From contig OY781889.1 of the NCBI GenBank assembly GCA_963677185.1, forward strand, positions 744,001 to 808,000: a DNA stretch of 64,000 nucleotides, read 5' to 3'. Below, piece after piece: positions 1-8,171 of the stretch. Origin of the DNA: G963677185 sp963677185. Lineage in GTDB: Bacteria; Bacillota; Syntrophomonadia; Syntrophomonadales; Syntrophomonadaceae. The notes below the pieces were generated by a model. It worked only from the letters and a program-made list of their open reading frames with translations. It had not been told where the DNA came from and did not search any database. Both the position numbers and the translations under genes were made by a program. Each line of letters opens with the position of its first letter. Position 1 is the stretch's first letter.

Positions 1-916
1 TCGCGTCTCGCAGAGCCTGACCCGGGAAGGGGCGCAAAGTGATCGGGCGGAACGAACCAGCCTTGATGCCCTGAGCGCGCAGGCCGCGCACTGCGTCTTC
101 GGCAGCTCTGGAAACAATGCCGTGGGATACAACAATTACTTCGGCATCGTCAATTTCCTTTTCCTGGTATTCAATAATTTGGGGGGTTATCGCTTCATAC
201 TCGGCCGAAAACCGCATGACGACTTCATATAATTCTTCTTCCATGCTGTAAATATTGCATAGATGAGCCGGCTCACGGTCAACTCCAATATCGCCTTCCT
301 TGCCAATCAATGGAAAGGTCGGAACCATTTCTATGCCTTTAAGGGCCGGATCGTAAAGCTCCAGCGGCTCTCTCATCTTTGCCTGATAGCCATCGCCCAG
401 GATAAAGGTTGGAAAACGATAAGTCCAGGCGGTGTTGAATGCCTTGATAGCGTAATCGTACAGCTCCTGATGGCTGTTGGTGGAGTATACGATTCTGTGG
501 CCTTCACCGTTACCACCAAAGGTGGTCAGGGTCACCTCCTGTTGAGAGTAGATGACTGTACCCGATGAAGGGCCGCCCCTTTGCTGGATGATAGCAACCA
601 GCGGCAGGCGCATGGCTTCAGCCATGCCAAAGGGCTCCTGCATAAGTACATTTCCGGGTCCGGCAGTGGCTGTAAAGGCCTTTTTACCCACCTGTACGGC
701 GCCACATACTGTAAATCCAGCTGATAGCTCGTCTTCGGTCTGCAGGAAAATCTTGCCATAGCCCGGCCCCAGGCGGGTCCAGTAGTGCATGATTTCATTC
801 TGCGGGGTAATCGGATAGCCGAACATGACTTCCGCTCCGGCTGCCAGGCAACCCCAGGCAAGTGCTTCATTGCCTGTAATAAATGCTTTCTTTATGCCTT
901 CGATGACTTTCTGCAT
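1..916 (-). CDS. vorB: 2-oxoacid:ferredoxin oxidoreductase, alpha (VorB/PorA-like) subunit, partial
   Basis: Oxidatively decarboxylates a 2-oxoacid (branched-chain in the Vor group) to acyl-CoA with reduction of ferredoxin, in the cytoplasm. About 305 residues are visible; the gene runs off the left edge. The start is ATG at 916, with AGGAGG about 12 bases upstream. Near the N-terminus I see the family hallmarks GNEALAWG, FGYPITPQNEI, TEDELSAGF and TATAGPGN, followed by QQRGGPSSGT. This is the POR_N pyrimidine-binding domain, and the visible end is entering domain II. The beta and gamma subunits would lie beyond the edge. It is probably co-transcribed with the P-loop gene 65 bases upstream. 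Substrate preference (isovalerate versus pyruvate) cannot be settled from this subunit. Confidence 0.85.
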   Translation of the reverse strand, partial: MQKVIEGIKKAFITGNEALAWGCLAAGAEVMFGYPITPQNEIMHYWTRLGPGYGKIFLQTEDELSAGFTVCGAVQVGKKAFTATAGPGNVLMQEPFGMAEAMRLPLVAIIQQRGGPSSGTVIYSQQEVTLTTFGGNGEGHRIVYSTNSHQELYDYAIKAFNTAWTYRFPTFILGDGYQAKMREPLELYDPALKGIEMVPTFPLIGKEGDIGVDREPAHLCNIYSMEEELYEVVMRFSAEYEAITPQIIEYQEKEIDDAEVIVVSHGIVSRAAEDAVRGLRAQGIKAGSFRPITLRPFPGQALRDA

Positions 917-981
917 TTATTCAAAATGCCTCCTATCCGCAATTTTATGTTGATCCATAATATATCAGCCGCTGCCTTTTT

Positions 982-1659
982 CTACCACATGGCCGCAGGC
1001 ATATATCTTTTAATTACCTTTACTGGCAATCCCAGTTCCGTTGCATTAATCAAGCCCGCCAGTTCTTCGACCACAATTATGCATTGAACCGGAATGCCTA
1101 ATTCTGCTGCCGCCTCAATAATGATGGCGTCTCCTTCTAAAATAACGGGAATATCAGTCTGGTCACCCAGATGGGTATTGGCTATGATGCCGTCTACATG
1201 CCCCAGACCGCTGACATATTCCTTGATGCGCTCTTTGGTGCCGGTCATAGGCCTGCTGTAGTTTACAACCGCGTACACCTGAAGCTCTTCTGACTCGGCC
1301 GCCCCTTCAACCAGGTTCAGGGTCTTGGCGCCGTACACCCCGTATCCAATGTCAAGGATAATATCGCCTTCCTGGCGCAACGCCCAGCGGGCCCGGGGAT
1401 TTAACATGGCCCCGGTTTCCCCGAGTCCAAAAGAATCAGCCCGGGAAAAGCTCACTACATTCAAGCCGAGTTGTTCCAGCTTTTCTTTTAGAGGTCTTAA
1501 AGTATAAAAAGGCTCTACGATATCCAGGTCAACCAGGGTAACGGGGCGTCCCTGATTCCTAAGTTCCAGAGCCCGGTTAATGGCTATTTCACTTTTACCG
1601 CTGGCATATTCGCCTATATAGGCTTCAACGATTCTTCCGCTCGCTTCTTCTGTATTCAT
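982..1659 (-). CDS. P-loop NTPase, CobQ/MinD-like nucleotide-binding protein
   Basis: 225-residue cytoplasmic protein with a Walker A at about residues 16-23 (GEYASGKS), then VTLVDLDIVEP, which fits the deviant switch region of the SIMIBI (MinD/CobB) class. DIILDIGYGVYG at about residues 98-109 resembles a Walker B or switch II. It is the first gene of the operon that continues into the 2-oxoacid oxidoreductase, so a role in assembling or regulating that iron-sulfur enzyme is possible, but this is inference from position. No CxxC cluster motif of the ApbC/Mrp type is present. The start ATG at 1659 follows a weak GGCGGG. Confidence 0.7.
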   Translation of the reverse strand: MNTEEASGRIVEAYIGEYASGKSEIAINRALELRNQGRPVTLVDLDIVEPFYTLRPLKEKLEQLGLNVVSFSRADSFGLGETGAMLNPRARWALRQEGDIILDIGYGVYGAKTLNLVEGAAESEELQVYAVVNYSRPMTGTKERIKEYVSGLGHVDGIIANTHLGDQTDIPVILEGDAIIIEAAAELGIPVQCIIVVEELAGLINATELGLPVKVIKRYMPAAMW

Positions 1660-1804
1660 TAAACCCGCCTTAACGTTGTTGAGCTATAATACTGGCTCCA
1701 GAAAGAAGCAATTTTTTTCTAATGCGCCAGCCAGGACCTTATAGTAATAGATAAATGGGAATATTTTTACCATGCAAAAAGCGTTCCAAAAACGACCATG
1801 GTTT

Positions 1805-1834
1805 AGTATAAACTATTGGTAAAATGTGAGTCAA
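1805..1834 (-). promoter_or_regulatory. Sigma-A-type promoter for the P-loop/oxidoreductase operon
   Basis: On the minus strand: -35 TTGACT (1829-1834), an 18-base spacer and -10 TATACT (1805-1810). Transcription would start near 1798, giving a leader of about 140 bases before the ATG at 1659. The -35 box lies inside one of two related palindromes (next entry), suggesting repression or activation at this site. Confidence 0.65.
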
Positions 1835-1869
1835 TAATATATCTTTATTTTGTAAATGTGACTCACATT
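1823..1869. promoter_or_regulatory. Pair of palindromic operator-like sites
   Basis: Positions 1855-1869 are a perfect 15-base palindrome, AATGTGACTCACATT. Positions 1823-1837 repeat its left half and centre (AATGTGAGTCA) and overlap the -35 box. The centres, about 1862 and 1830, are 32 bases apart, close to three helical turns, so two dimers would bind the same DNA face. The single-base spacer between TGTGA and TCACA excludes a normal CRP or Rex site. The regulator is unknown. Confidence 0.5.
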
Positions 1870-1873
1870 GGTT

Positions 1874-2467
1874 TTATACATCGCGGCGGCCTTCCATTGC
1901 CCGGCGTAAAGTGATCTCGTCAGTATACTCAATATCGCCGCCTACCGAAAGACCCAGTGCCAGGCGAGTAACCCGCACTCTGTACGGTTCAGCAGCTCTG
2001 GCCAGGAAACGGCAGAGCAGCTCTCCATTTACGTCAGGATTAGTAGCCAGTATAACCTCGGCAATATCTCCTTGAGACAGACGCCCGGTGAAGGGCGAAA
2101 AATCCATCTGGCTTAAATCAGTGCCGCTCATGAGCTTGAAACTGCGGTTGAGGACGAAATATTGCCCCCGGTATCCGCTTCTTTCAATAGCAATAATATC
2201 CTTGGCCTCTTCGGTTACACACAAAGTGCTCCGGTCGCGGGTATCATCCGTGCATATTGCACAGGGGCTGGCATCAGAAAGGCTTCCGCAGACAGTACAA
2301 GGTTTCAGGCTGGTTCGGGCCGTAACAATAGCAGAAGCCAGCCGTTCGGCATTTTCGGCCGGCTTGTTCATTATGTACAAAGCAAGGCGCTGCGCGGTCT
2401 TGGGACCAATACCCGGCAGCTTGCCCAGTTCGTCCATTAGTATTTCCAGAGCCAGGGGTAATCTCAT
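1874..2467 (-). CDS. recR: Recombination mediator protein RecR
   Basis: 197 residues, the usual RecR length. It acts with RecO/RecF to load RecA on gapped DNA. The N-terminal helix-hairpin-helix (LPGIGPKTAQRLA, about residues 17-29) is followed by a zinc finger CTVCGSLSDASPCAIC (about 57-72), a Toprim domain (LCVTEEAKDIIAIERSG) and a conserved C-terminal block (GLSVGGDIEYTDEITL). The stretch after the first Toprim strand reads YFVLNRSFKLMSG, where most RecR proteins have a form like VLHGAISPMNG, so the loop has diverged. It follows ybaB and dnaX in the usual Firmicute order. Confidence 0.95.
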   Translation of the reverse strand: MRLPLALEILMDELGKLPGIGPKTAQRLALYIMNKPAENAERLASAIVTARTSLKPCTVCGSLSDASPCAICTDDTRDRSTLCVTEEAKDIIAIERSGYRGQYFVLNRSFKLMSGTDLSQMDFSPFTGRLSQGDIAEVILATNPDVNGELLCRFLARAAEPYRVRVTRLALGLSVGGDIEYTDEITLRRAMEGRRDV

Positions 2468-2539
2468 ATCATTTCCCGTGTTAGTGTATTTTGCTTCCTA
2501 TTATATGGGGTTCTGTACGCGGGCTGTCCGGCGGCTCCC

Positions 2540-2869
2540 TTAAGATATTCCCGGAATATTCATGCCTCCGGTTATTTTACTCATCTCTCCGCTAACCATA
2601 TCCTGGCTTTTCTTGATCGCTTCGTTTACAGCGGTCATAATCAAGTCTTCCAGCATTTCTACATCTTCAGGATCAACTGCTTCTGGCTTGATCTTGAGTT
2701 CCAGGATTTCTTGCTTACCATTTATTTTGATGCTGACCGCACCTCCGCCTGAAGAAGACTCCATCACCTTCTCCTTGAGTTCAGCTTGAAGCCTGCCTAT
2801 CTCCTGCTGGATCTTCATGGCTTCCTTCATCATGTTGCCCATTTTCCCGCCACCCGGCATAAATTTCAT
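2540..2869 (-). CDS. ybaB: YbaB/EbfC family nucleoid-associated protein
   Basis: 109-residue DNA-binding protein of the YbaB/EbfC family, which forms dimers on nucleoid DNA. The glycine/methionine-rich N-terminus (MPGGGKMGNMMKEAMKIQQ), the helix with QAELKEK, and the VSIKINGKQEILELKI beta region are typical. The start is ATG at 2869 because GGGAGG sits seven bases upstream; an upstream in-frame TTG at 2884 overlaps that site. It lies between dnaX and recR, probably in one operon. Confidence 0.93.
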   Translation of the reverse strand: MKFMPGGGKMGNMMKEAMKIQQEIGRLQAELKEKVMESSSGGGAVSIKINGKQEILELKIKPEAVDPEDVEMLEDLIMTAVNEAIKKSQDMVSGEMSKITGGMNIPGIS

Positions 2870-2931
2870 ATCCTGTCCTCCCAAATTGTCTAATATATGG
2901 CCAGCGCCCGGAGCTAAACGGGTCCGGCATT

Positions 2932-4455
2932 TTAATCCTTAACAAAAACCAGTTCTTCGCCAAACAATTCTATGGCTTTTTGTACAATAATATCATTATA
3001 TTGCTTGTCATCCAAAAAGATCATTTCGAGTTCGACACTTTGCCCCATCTCTTCATGAATAGCTTGAATAACAATATCCATGTGGGCCTTTTCTGCCAGC
3101 TTGTTCATGTGGAATTGAAACCCCTTGCGAAAGGTTACATATGCCTTATCATCACGGCAACCCAAAAACTGGCCTTCTTTGAGCAGGGCATAGGTAGTAA
3201 CCTTTAGTTCCTTCACGCGGTTGCATACCTTTCCCCACTGTGCATCATCGCCCGCTTCCTGCCTTGCCGAATCTTTCCTGGCGGGAACAGCTTTGGCAGG
3301 GCTCTTGTTTCGGCTTCCGCGCTGTGATGAAACGGTTTCTTCAGCCGCTGTTCCAGCATCCGCGCCCGATAACAACCGTGATGCAGCCAGCAGGCTGAAC
3401 TCCATGTAGAAGCGCGGTTCCTCACTGTAGCGTACCTTTTCAGCAGCTTCCATAACTGCATTAATTGACCTGACCAGTGCTTCTTGCTGGCATTTGCCTG
3501 ACTGACGGGCCAGGTCTCCCTGAGCTTTGGCACTGGCCAGCATCAATGCGCCTTTGCCTTCCGTAAGTCGATATATCAGCATATCGCGCATATACAGGGC
3601 GAGGTCTTTAAGCAGCCCGGCCGCGTCCTTGCCAGCTCCAGGCGCCTGCTGCAGGCTCTCTACCAGTCCAGCAAAGTTATAATTCAGCATGTGGTCAACC
3701 AGTTCTGTTAGGAATTTTTCATCGAAGAGCCCCAGGACATCCATGACGTCCGTTGCGCTTATATCGCCTTCGCGGTAAGCATTCAACTGGTCCAGCATAG
3801 CCAGGGCGTCTCTCATGCCTCCATTGGCCCGGCGGGCCATTATGACTGCAGCTTCCTGGTCCAGGCTGATCCCGCTCTGGCGAGCAACATCCATCAGTCT
3901 GAATACGATCTGCTCCTGGCTGAGGTTCTTAAACACGTATCTTTGACAGCGGGACAGAATTGTCCCGGGTATTTTTTGAATTTCAGTGGTAGCCAGAATG
4001 AATATCACGTATTCCGGCGGTTCTTCCAGGGTTTTCAGCAGGGCATTGAAGGCTTCATTGGTCAACATATGCACTTCATCAATGATATACACCTTTTTAT
4101 TGCCCTGGGCCGGTAATATGCGTATCTTCTCGCGCAGGTCGCGGATCTCGTCAATACCGCGATTAGAAGCGGCATCTATTTCTATTACATCCATAAAAGC
4201 TCCGGAATTAATATCGCGGCAGGCTGCGCACCGATTGCACGGTTCTCCATCTTCGAGCTCCAAACAATTGGCGGCTTTGGCCAGCAGCTTGGCAATGCTC
4301 GTTTTGCCGGTTCCCCGTGGTCCTGAAAGAAGGTAGGCATGAGCCAGCTTGCCTTCGCGCACGGCATTTTTCAGCGCTATTACCGTTTGTTCCTGGCCTA
4401 TCATTTCGTCGAAGCGCCCCGGCCTGAACACCCGGTATAAAGCAATGTAGGACAT
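2932..4455 (-). CDS. dnaX: DNA polymerase III subunits gamma/tau
   Basis: 507-residue clamp-loader ATPase that opens the beta sliding clamp and organises the replisome. Walker A GPRGTGKTS is at about residues 45-53, a four-cysteine zinc module at about 64-83 (CNRCAAC), Walker B VYIIDEVHML at about 122-131, sensor 1 ILATTEIQKIP, and the arginine-finger region TILSRCQRYVF. Domain III and a variable C-terminal region (residues 380-507) follow. I did not find a convincing slippery heptamer for a shorter gamma product. It is transcribed after the SRP RNA gene and heads the dnaX-ybaB-recR string. Confidence 0.96.
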   Translation of the reverse strand: MSYIALYRVFRPGRFDEMIGQEQTVIALKNAVREGKLAHAYLLSGPRGTGKTSIAKLLAKAANCLELEDGEPCNRCAACRDINSGAFMDVIEIDAASNRGIDEIRDLREKIRILPAQGNKKVYIIDEVHMLTNEAFNALLKTLEEPPEYVIFILATTEIQKIPGTILSRCQRYVFKNLSQEQIVFRLMDVARQSGISLDQEAAVIMARRANGGMRDALAMLDQLNAYREGDISATDVMDVLGLFDEKFLTELVDHMLNYNFAGLVESLQQAPGAGKDAAGLLKDLALYMRDMLIYRLTEGKGALMLASAKAQGDLARQSGKCQQEALVRSINAVMEAAEKVRYSEEPRFYMEFSLLAASRLLSGADAGTAAEETVSSQRGSRNKSPAKAVPARKDSARQEAGDDAQWGKVCNRVKELKVTTYALLKEGQFLGCRDDKAYVTFRKGFQFHMNKLAEKAHMDIVIQAIHEEMGQSVELEMIFLDDKQYNDIIVQKAIELFGEELVFVKD

Positions 4456-4512
4456 GATATCACCTCAAATGCAGAACAAGGCAGGGTTATCCCCACCTTA
4501 TAAATAAATATT

Positions 4513-4778
4513 TGCCGTGCACCTGGCTCCGAAAATATACCCCGGCCGTTACCTGGACAGTTAACTCCACTCAGGCTACCCCTCGTCACACAGAAGAGAC
4601 CCCTTAGTGCTGCTTCCTTCCGGATCTGACACGGTTCAAGGCGTCCTGTTGCGAAGGACCCGAATTTCAACATCACTTTTCCAGGGCAAACACCACAATA
4701 TATCCCCTCGGCACAGGCATCGACCCTGCTACAGCGGGTTGCAGGTTACAGGGCACCGCTAATTCCCCATCTAGCACG
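4513..4778 (-). ncRNA. ffs: Signal recognition particle RNA, large Bacillus type
   Basis: About 265 nt. Read on the minus strand, the 5' end GTGCTAGATGGGG with AGCGGTGCCCTGTAACC is the Alu-domain start of Firmicute scRNA. The centre has TCAGATCCGGAAGGAAGCAG, the Ffh-binding hairpin, and the 3' end CCAGGTGCACGG pairs with the 5' end. Ends are set by similarity to the Bacillus-type RNA and may be off by a few bases. Position just upstream of dnaX is the classic location. Reading frames across this stretch are not genes. Confidence 0.93.
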
Positions 4779-5060
4779 GCAAAGCTTATATCGTTGGCAT
4801 TACAGGTTATGCTGGATGAATCCCGCAGGATGTCAGACTGTTGACCTGTATGTGTTATATTATCCCCTGGACCACAAACAATCAAGCGGAAATTCCACTG
4901 TCCTTCGGATAATTGCGTATTGCTGAAATATAAAGTACAAATGGATGTTCAAGAGTTCGGATTGCAGAGGTCACAAGCGGTCCCCGAAAAATCGAAAAGG
5001 ACATTCCCTGTTGAAAGGAAACGTCCATATATTATAGAATGAAAAGATTTTTTGAAGAAC

Positions 5061-5975
5061 CTATGCTACCATGTCGACAGCTTTGGCTGACGGATTGATG
5101 CTGGACTTTTGGACATTGACCTGCTGCATAATCCTTTGATATTCGGATACCTTGCGTTCGTAATCCTGTCTGACGGCCTGTTTTTCTACATCAAGGGCAT
5201 CCAGGTTGCGTTCTTCCGCTGCCACCTGTTTTTCGGCCCTCATGGCCTGGCGATTCAGCCGCGCGGTACGCTGTTCGCTAATCACATCTTGAGTCGACGG
5301 GCGGTTGGAATTATCGGTTTCCTGGGCCGCTTCCGCCTTTACATCGAGGTTGTCCTTGCGCTCCTGGCGAACCGTCTGGGCGCTTGCCAGGGATTCGTCG
5401 ATAGTCTGTTGCCTCAGGGCAGCCTGTTCCTGAGCCGCTGCATGCTGAGCCACCTTAATATCCTGTGACGACGGATTGGCTGGCGCCAGGGCTGCGCGTT
5501 TGACCTGGTTCATAATACGGGCAGTCTCTTCAGCATCTTTGCCTGCCGGAGCATTTATGGACACTTCCCCGCCGGTAATATATCGCTGTCCGTCAGGGCC
5601 TTCTGTATATTCATAAGTTGCATTTCCAGCATACGGCCCTCCCACGGACATATGGGCCTGCTCATGTGTAATGACGCTTTGTTCCGCCGACTTCAGCTGT
5701 TGAACCTCCCGGTTAGAGCGCATCTGGGTGACCTGATCCCGGGTATAAACGTTGGTCTTGACACCTTCACTTTTGCTCTCCTGCCGGGTGCTCGTTTCCA
5801 TGGTTTTTGCGGCTTCAGCAGTCTGGGTCTGATACGTTGAAGGCTTTTGATTGGTTTCAAAGCCATTGTCTCCAGCGGGCCTGGTCGGGGCAGCAGGTCG
5901 TTCCGTCCGGTTAACGGGCGTATTAATAGAACTCGTGTAATTGGTACTGACGTCGGTTACATTGTTGACCTGCAT
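5061..5975 (-). CDS. SprA-family putative metalloprotease
   Basis: 304 residues resembling the SprA-related family of putative zinc proteases. The key motif is HEQAH at residues 104-108, followed by GGPYAGNATYEYTEGPDG and GGEVSINAPAG, the characteristic family core. No signal peptide is visible. The N-terminal 75 residues are low-complexity, polar and Thr/Pro-rich, and the C-terminal third is a predicted coiled coil rich in Glu, Gln and Arg. It is monocistronic and oriented away from the repeat array at 6120-6374. Activity is inferred from the motif only. Confidence 0.75.
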   Translation of the reverse strand: MQVNNVTDVSTNYTSSINTPVNRTERPAAPTRPAGDNGFETNQKPSTYQTQTAEAAKTMETSTRQESKSEGVKTNVYTRDQVTQMRSNREVQQLKSAEQSVITHEQAHMSVGGPYAGNATYEYTEGPDGQRYITGGEVSINAPAGKDAEETARIMNQVKRAALAPANPSSQDIKVAQHAAAQEQAALRQQTIDESLASAQTVRQERKDNLDVKAEAAQETDNSNRPSTQDVISEQRTARLNRQAMRAEKQVAAEERNLDALDVEKQAVRQDYERKVSEYQRIMQQVNVQKSSINPSAKAVDMVA

Positions 5976-6119
5976 GACATCTCACCCCGTTTCTGACCAC
6001 AGCTTGAATAGATCTATACAACTATATTGTATTACCGGAGCATTGCATTTACAAGGGGAATCGGCATTCGGAACGCCACTGCACCTTAAGGGAGCTTGAA
6101 GCTATTGGCGCATTATCAG

Positions 6120-6374
6120 TTCCTGCAGACCGGCTAGAATAGATGCATATCGCGGAATTAATCAAGCCCGGGCGGGAGTCGTACTTAAGCGTACGTCGAC
6201 TGCTCGGGCTTGATGTAATGACAAAGATAGGCGCATTACCTATTCCTGCAGACCGGCTAGAATCGATGCATATCGCGGAATTAATCAAGCCCGGGCGGGA
6301 GTCGTACTTAAGCGTACGTCGACTGCTCGGGCTTGATGCAATGACAAAGATAGGCGCTATTCTAGCCGGTCTGG
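6120..6374 (-). repeat. Two tandem copies of a nested-hairpin intergenic repeat (family A)
   Basis: Two copies with a 123-base period (6120-6242 and 6243-6365), followed by a closing arm. Read on the minus strand each copy has an outer arm (CAGACCGGCTAGAAT at 6359-6373, pairing with ATTCTAGCCGGTCTG at 6249-6263), a linker TATCTTTGTCATT, an inner stem ATCAAGCCCG/CGGGCTTGAT, an apical CGTAC/GTACG hairpin, and a linker CGATATGCATC. The same plan with different stem sequences recurs at 45287-45760. It fills the gap between the TerD stop codon and the SprA-like gene. Function unknown. Confidence 0.85.
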
Positions 6375-6375
6375 A

Positions 6376-7200
6376 TTAGTCGGTAGTGTCCAATCCATAA
6401 TTCCGGCACAAAGCTGCCAGGCCACCCTGGAATCCGCTGCCTATAGCGTTGAACTTCCAGGCGTTGTTGTGCTTGTACAGTTCGCCTACTACTACGCCGG
6501 TTTCCACCGAGAAGGTATTGTCCAGCTGGTAGCGAATCAGCTCCTGGTTGGTCTGCTCGTCCACGATGCGAATATATGCGTTCGAAACCTGGCCGAAATT
6601 CTGGCCTCTCTGGTCCGCTTCGTAGATGGTAACTGTAAATGAGATCTTGCCGACATCGCCGGGTACTCTGCCCAAATCAATGCGCACGGATTCGTCGTCG
6701 CCTTCTCCTGCTCCGGTGCGATTATCGCCGAGATACTGCACACTGCCCTCGGTGCTGGCGGGATTGTTGTAGAATATAAAGCGGTCTGGAAGGGTCGCAC
6801 CGTTCGTATCCACCATGAAAAGCGATACGTCCAGATCGAACTCCTGGCCAGAGGTTCTGGCTACATCCCATCCCAGACCGGCACGAATATTGTTCAGATT
6901 GGGATTGGTATCAGTCAATCCTATTTTCTGCCCCTTCTTGAGGTGAATGACTCCGGCTCCCGCTGCCGGCCGGGCTGCAGGCTGCTGTATCAGCGGCGGT
7001 GCTTGCTGCTGGGGCGGGGGCTGTTGAAATTGCAGAGGTGGCGGCGCCTGCTGAAACTGCTGCGGGGGCGCCTGTTGGAACTGCTGTGGTGGCGGAGCCG
7101 CTTGCTGCGGCGGAGGCGCCGCAGGCCGTCCTAATGAAATCCCTCCCGACGGTGCGCCGCCGGGCTTGGGTCCTCCGCCTCCTTGTATATTAAGGGCCAT
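6376..7200 (-). CDS. TerD-family protein with Pro/Gln-rich N-terminus
   Basis: 274 residues. Residues about 80-274 are a TerD domain, the calcium-binding fold of tellurite-resistance and stress proteins: GQKIGLTDTNPNLNNIRAGLGWD, FDLDVSLFMVD, FIFYNN, GDDESVRIDLGRVPGDVGKI and the C-terminal GVVVGELYKHNNAWKF. Residues about 25-75 are an unusual low-complexity Pro/Gln tract (repeats like APPPQQFQQ) not part of the fold, perhaps a flexible linker. The AIM24-like gene lies 43 bases upstream on the same strand, a common pairing that suggests a shared stress or envelope role. The stop codon abuts the repeat array. Confidence 0.9.
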   Translation of the reverse strand: MALNIQGGGGPKPGGAPSGGISLGRPAAPPPQQAAPPPQQFQQAPPQQFQQAPPPLQFQQPPPQQQAPPLIQQPAARPAAGAGVIHLKKGQKIGLTDTNPNLNNIRAGLGWDVARTSGQEFDLDVSLFMVDTNGATLPDRFIFYNNPASTEGSVQYLGDNRTGAGEGDDESVRIDLGRVPGDVGKISFTVTIYEADQRGQNFGQVSNAYIRIVDEQTNQELIRYQLDNTFSVETGVVVGELYKHNNAWKFNAIGSGFQGGLAALCRNYGLDTTD

Positions 7201-7243
7201 GCCTTATTCCTCCTTTAACTGGCTTCCTTGTGTAAGCAACTCT

Positions 7244-8023
7244 TTAACGGTTCAACAGGCCTCCCAGCATGCCGCCAATGCCGCCACCGGGTGATCCTCC
7301 ACCGCCTAACATGCCTCCCAGGCCGCCGGGAAGTGCTCCGCCCTGCATTTGGGGCTGTGTGCCATCGTCGATTCCCACCTTGATGCCGCCTTCGCGTTCA
7401 TAGGGCTGAATAATGACGGTTTCGCCGGCGTTTTTGAATTCCAGCATATAGGATTCGCCTGAAGCCTGACCGATGAAGGTCTTCCAATTCAAGTCGAGCT
7501 TAAAACTCGGGTCTGCTCCGGTCCAGCAGATAACTGCATCGGGGTCGACAACACACGGAGTCTGCAGAATTATGGGATTACCATTTGATAGGATGGCTAC
7601 CTGTGCGCCAAAGCCCTTTCCAGTAATCTTGGATGTAAACAAACCCTTTTGTGATACAACTCCGACACCGATGGGCCGGATGCCATACTGGCACTGGTCG
7701 TTAAATCCCAGGAGGTTTTCGCTCTCAACCCCTATGGATTGACCCTGATCCAGGTTGATTACTACCACATGATTGGCGCGATCTGCAAAATAGCAGTTGC
7801 CCTGGCCGGTTACCTGGGCTAAAGGCATGTTTTCACCAGTGAAACGACGGGCCAGGCTATTGATAACCGCTCCCACCATACTGCCTCCATTGGGATCAAG
7901 CAGTACTTTTTCAAATTTGAACTGTCCCTGGTAGGCCACCATAGCTCCCAGCTTGGTAAACATTACGCCCTGGCCTTCGGCAACCAGTGTCAATTCGTTC
8001 TCGGTTCTCATTTGCAGTGGCAT
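7244..8023 (-). CDS. AIM24 family protein
   Basis: 259 residues of the AIM24/TIGR00266 family, a duplicated beta-sandwich of unknown biochemical function. I see the family-like stretches GQGVMFTKLGAMVAYQG, GQGNCYFADRANHVVVINLD and GPDG-like turns (FTSKITGKGFGAQVAILSNG). The C-terminal 35 residues are a Gly/Met-rich tail (GGLGGMLGGGGSPGGG), possibly membrane-associating or aggregation-prone. It precedes the TerD gene in the same operon. Confidence 0.85.
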   Translation of the reverse strand: MPLQMRTENELTLVAEGQGVMFTKLGAMVAYQGQFKFEKVLLDPNGGSMVGAVINSLARRFTGENMPLAQVTGQGNCYFADRANHVVVINLDQGQSIGVESENLLGFNDQCQYGIRPIGVGVVSQKGLFTSKITGKGFGAQVAILSNGNPIILQTPCVVDPDAVICWTGADPSFKLDLNWKTFIGQASGESYMLEFKNAGETVIIQPYEREGGIKVGIDDGTQPQMQGGALPGGLGGMLGGGGSPGGGIGGMLGGLLNR

Positions 8024-8171
8024 TACATCACTTCCCTTTCGTTCAGTATAGACTCAATAACCTGTTAGTCTAATTATAGGATTTATTATCACATAAGCAC
8101 GATGATTTTGCCAGAGTTTCCTTGCTCAGGCTCAATTCAGGACCGAATTTCATGGACGGTTCTAAATTCGC

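Noticed and set aside
1823..1869. CRP or Rex binding site
   Set aside because: The TGTGA and TCACA halves are separated by one base, unlike the 4-6 bases required for Rex or CRP.
2932..3533. A programmed frameshift in dnaX giving a separate gamma protein
   Set aside because: No clear slippery sequence with a downstream stem was found.
4401..4885. Minus-strand frames across the SRP RNA region
   Set aside because: They coincide with the conserved large SRP RNA and have no protein similarity.
6049..6379. Open frames and CRISPR-like direct repeats across the tandem array
   Set aside because: Only two 123-base units with internal hairpins and no spacers. The frames simply translate the repeat.
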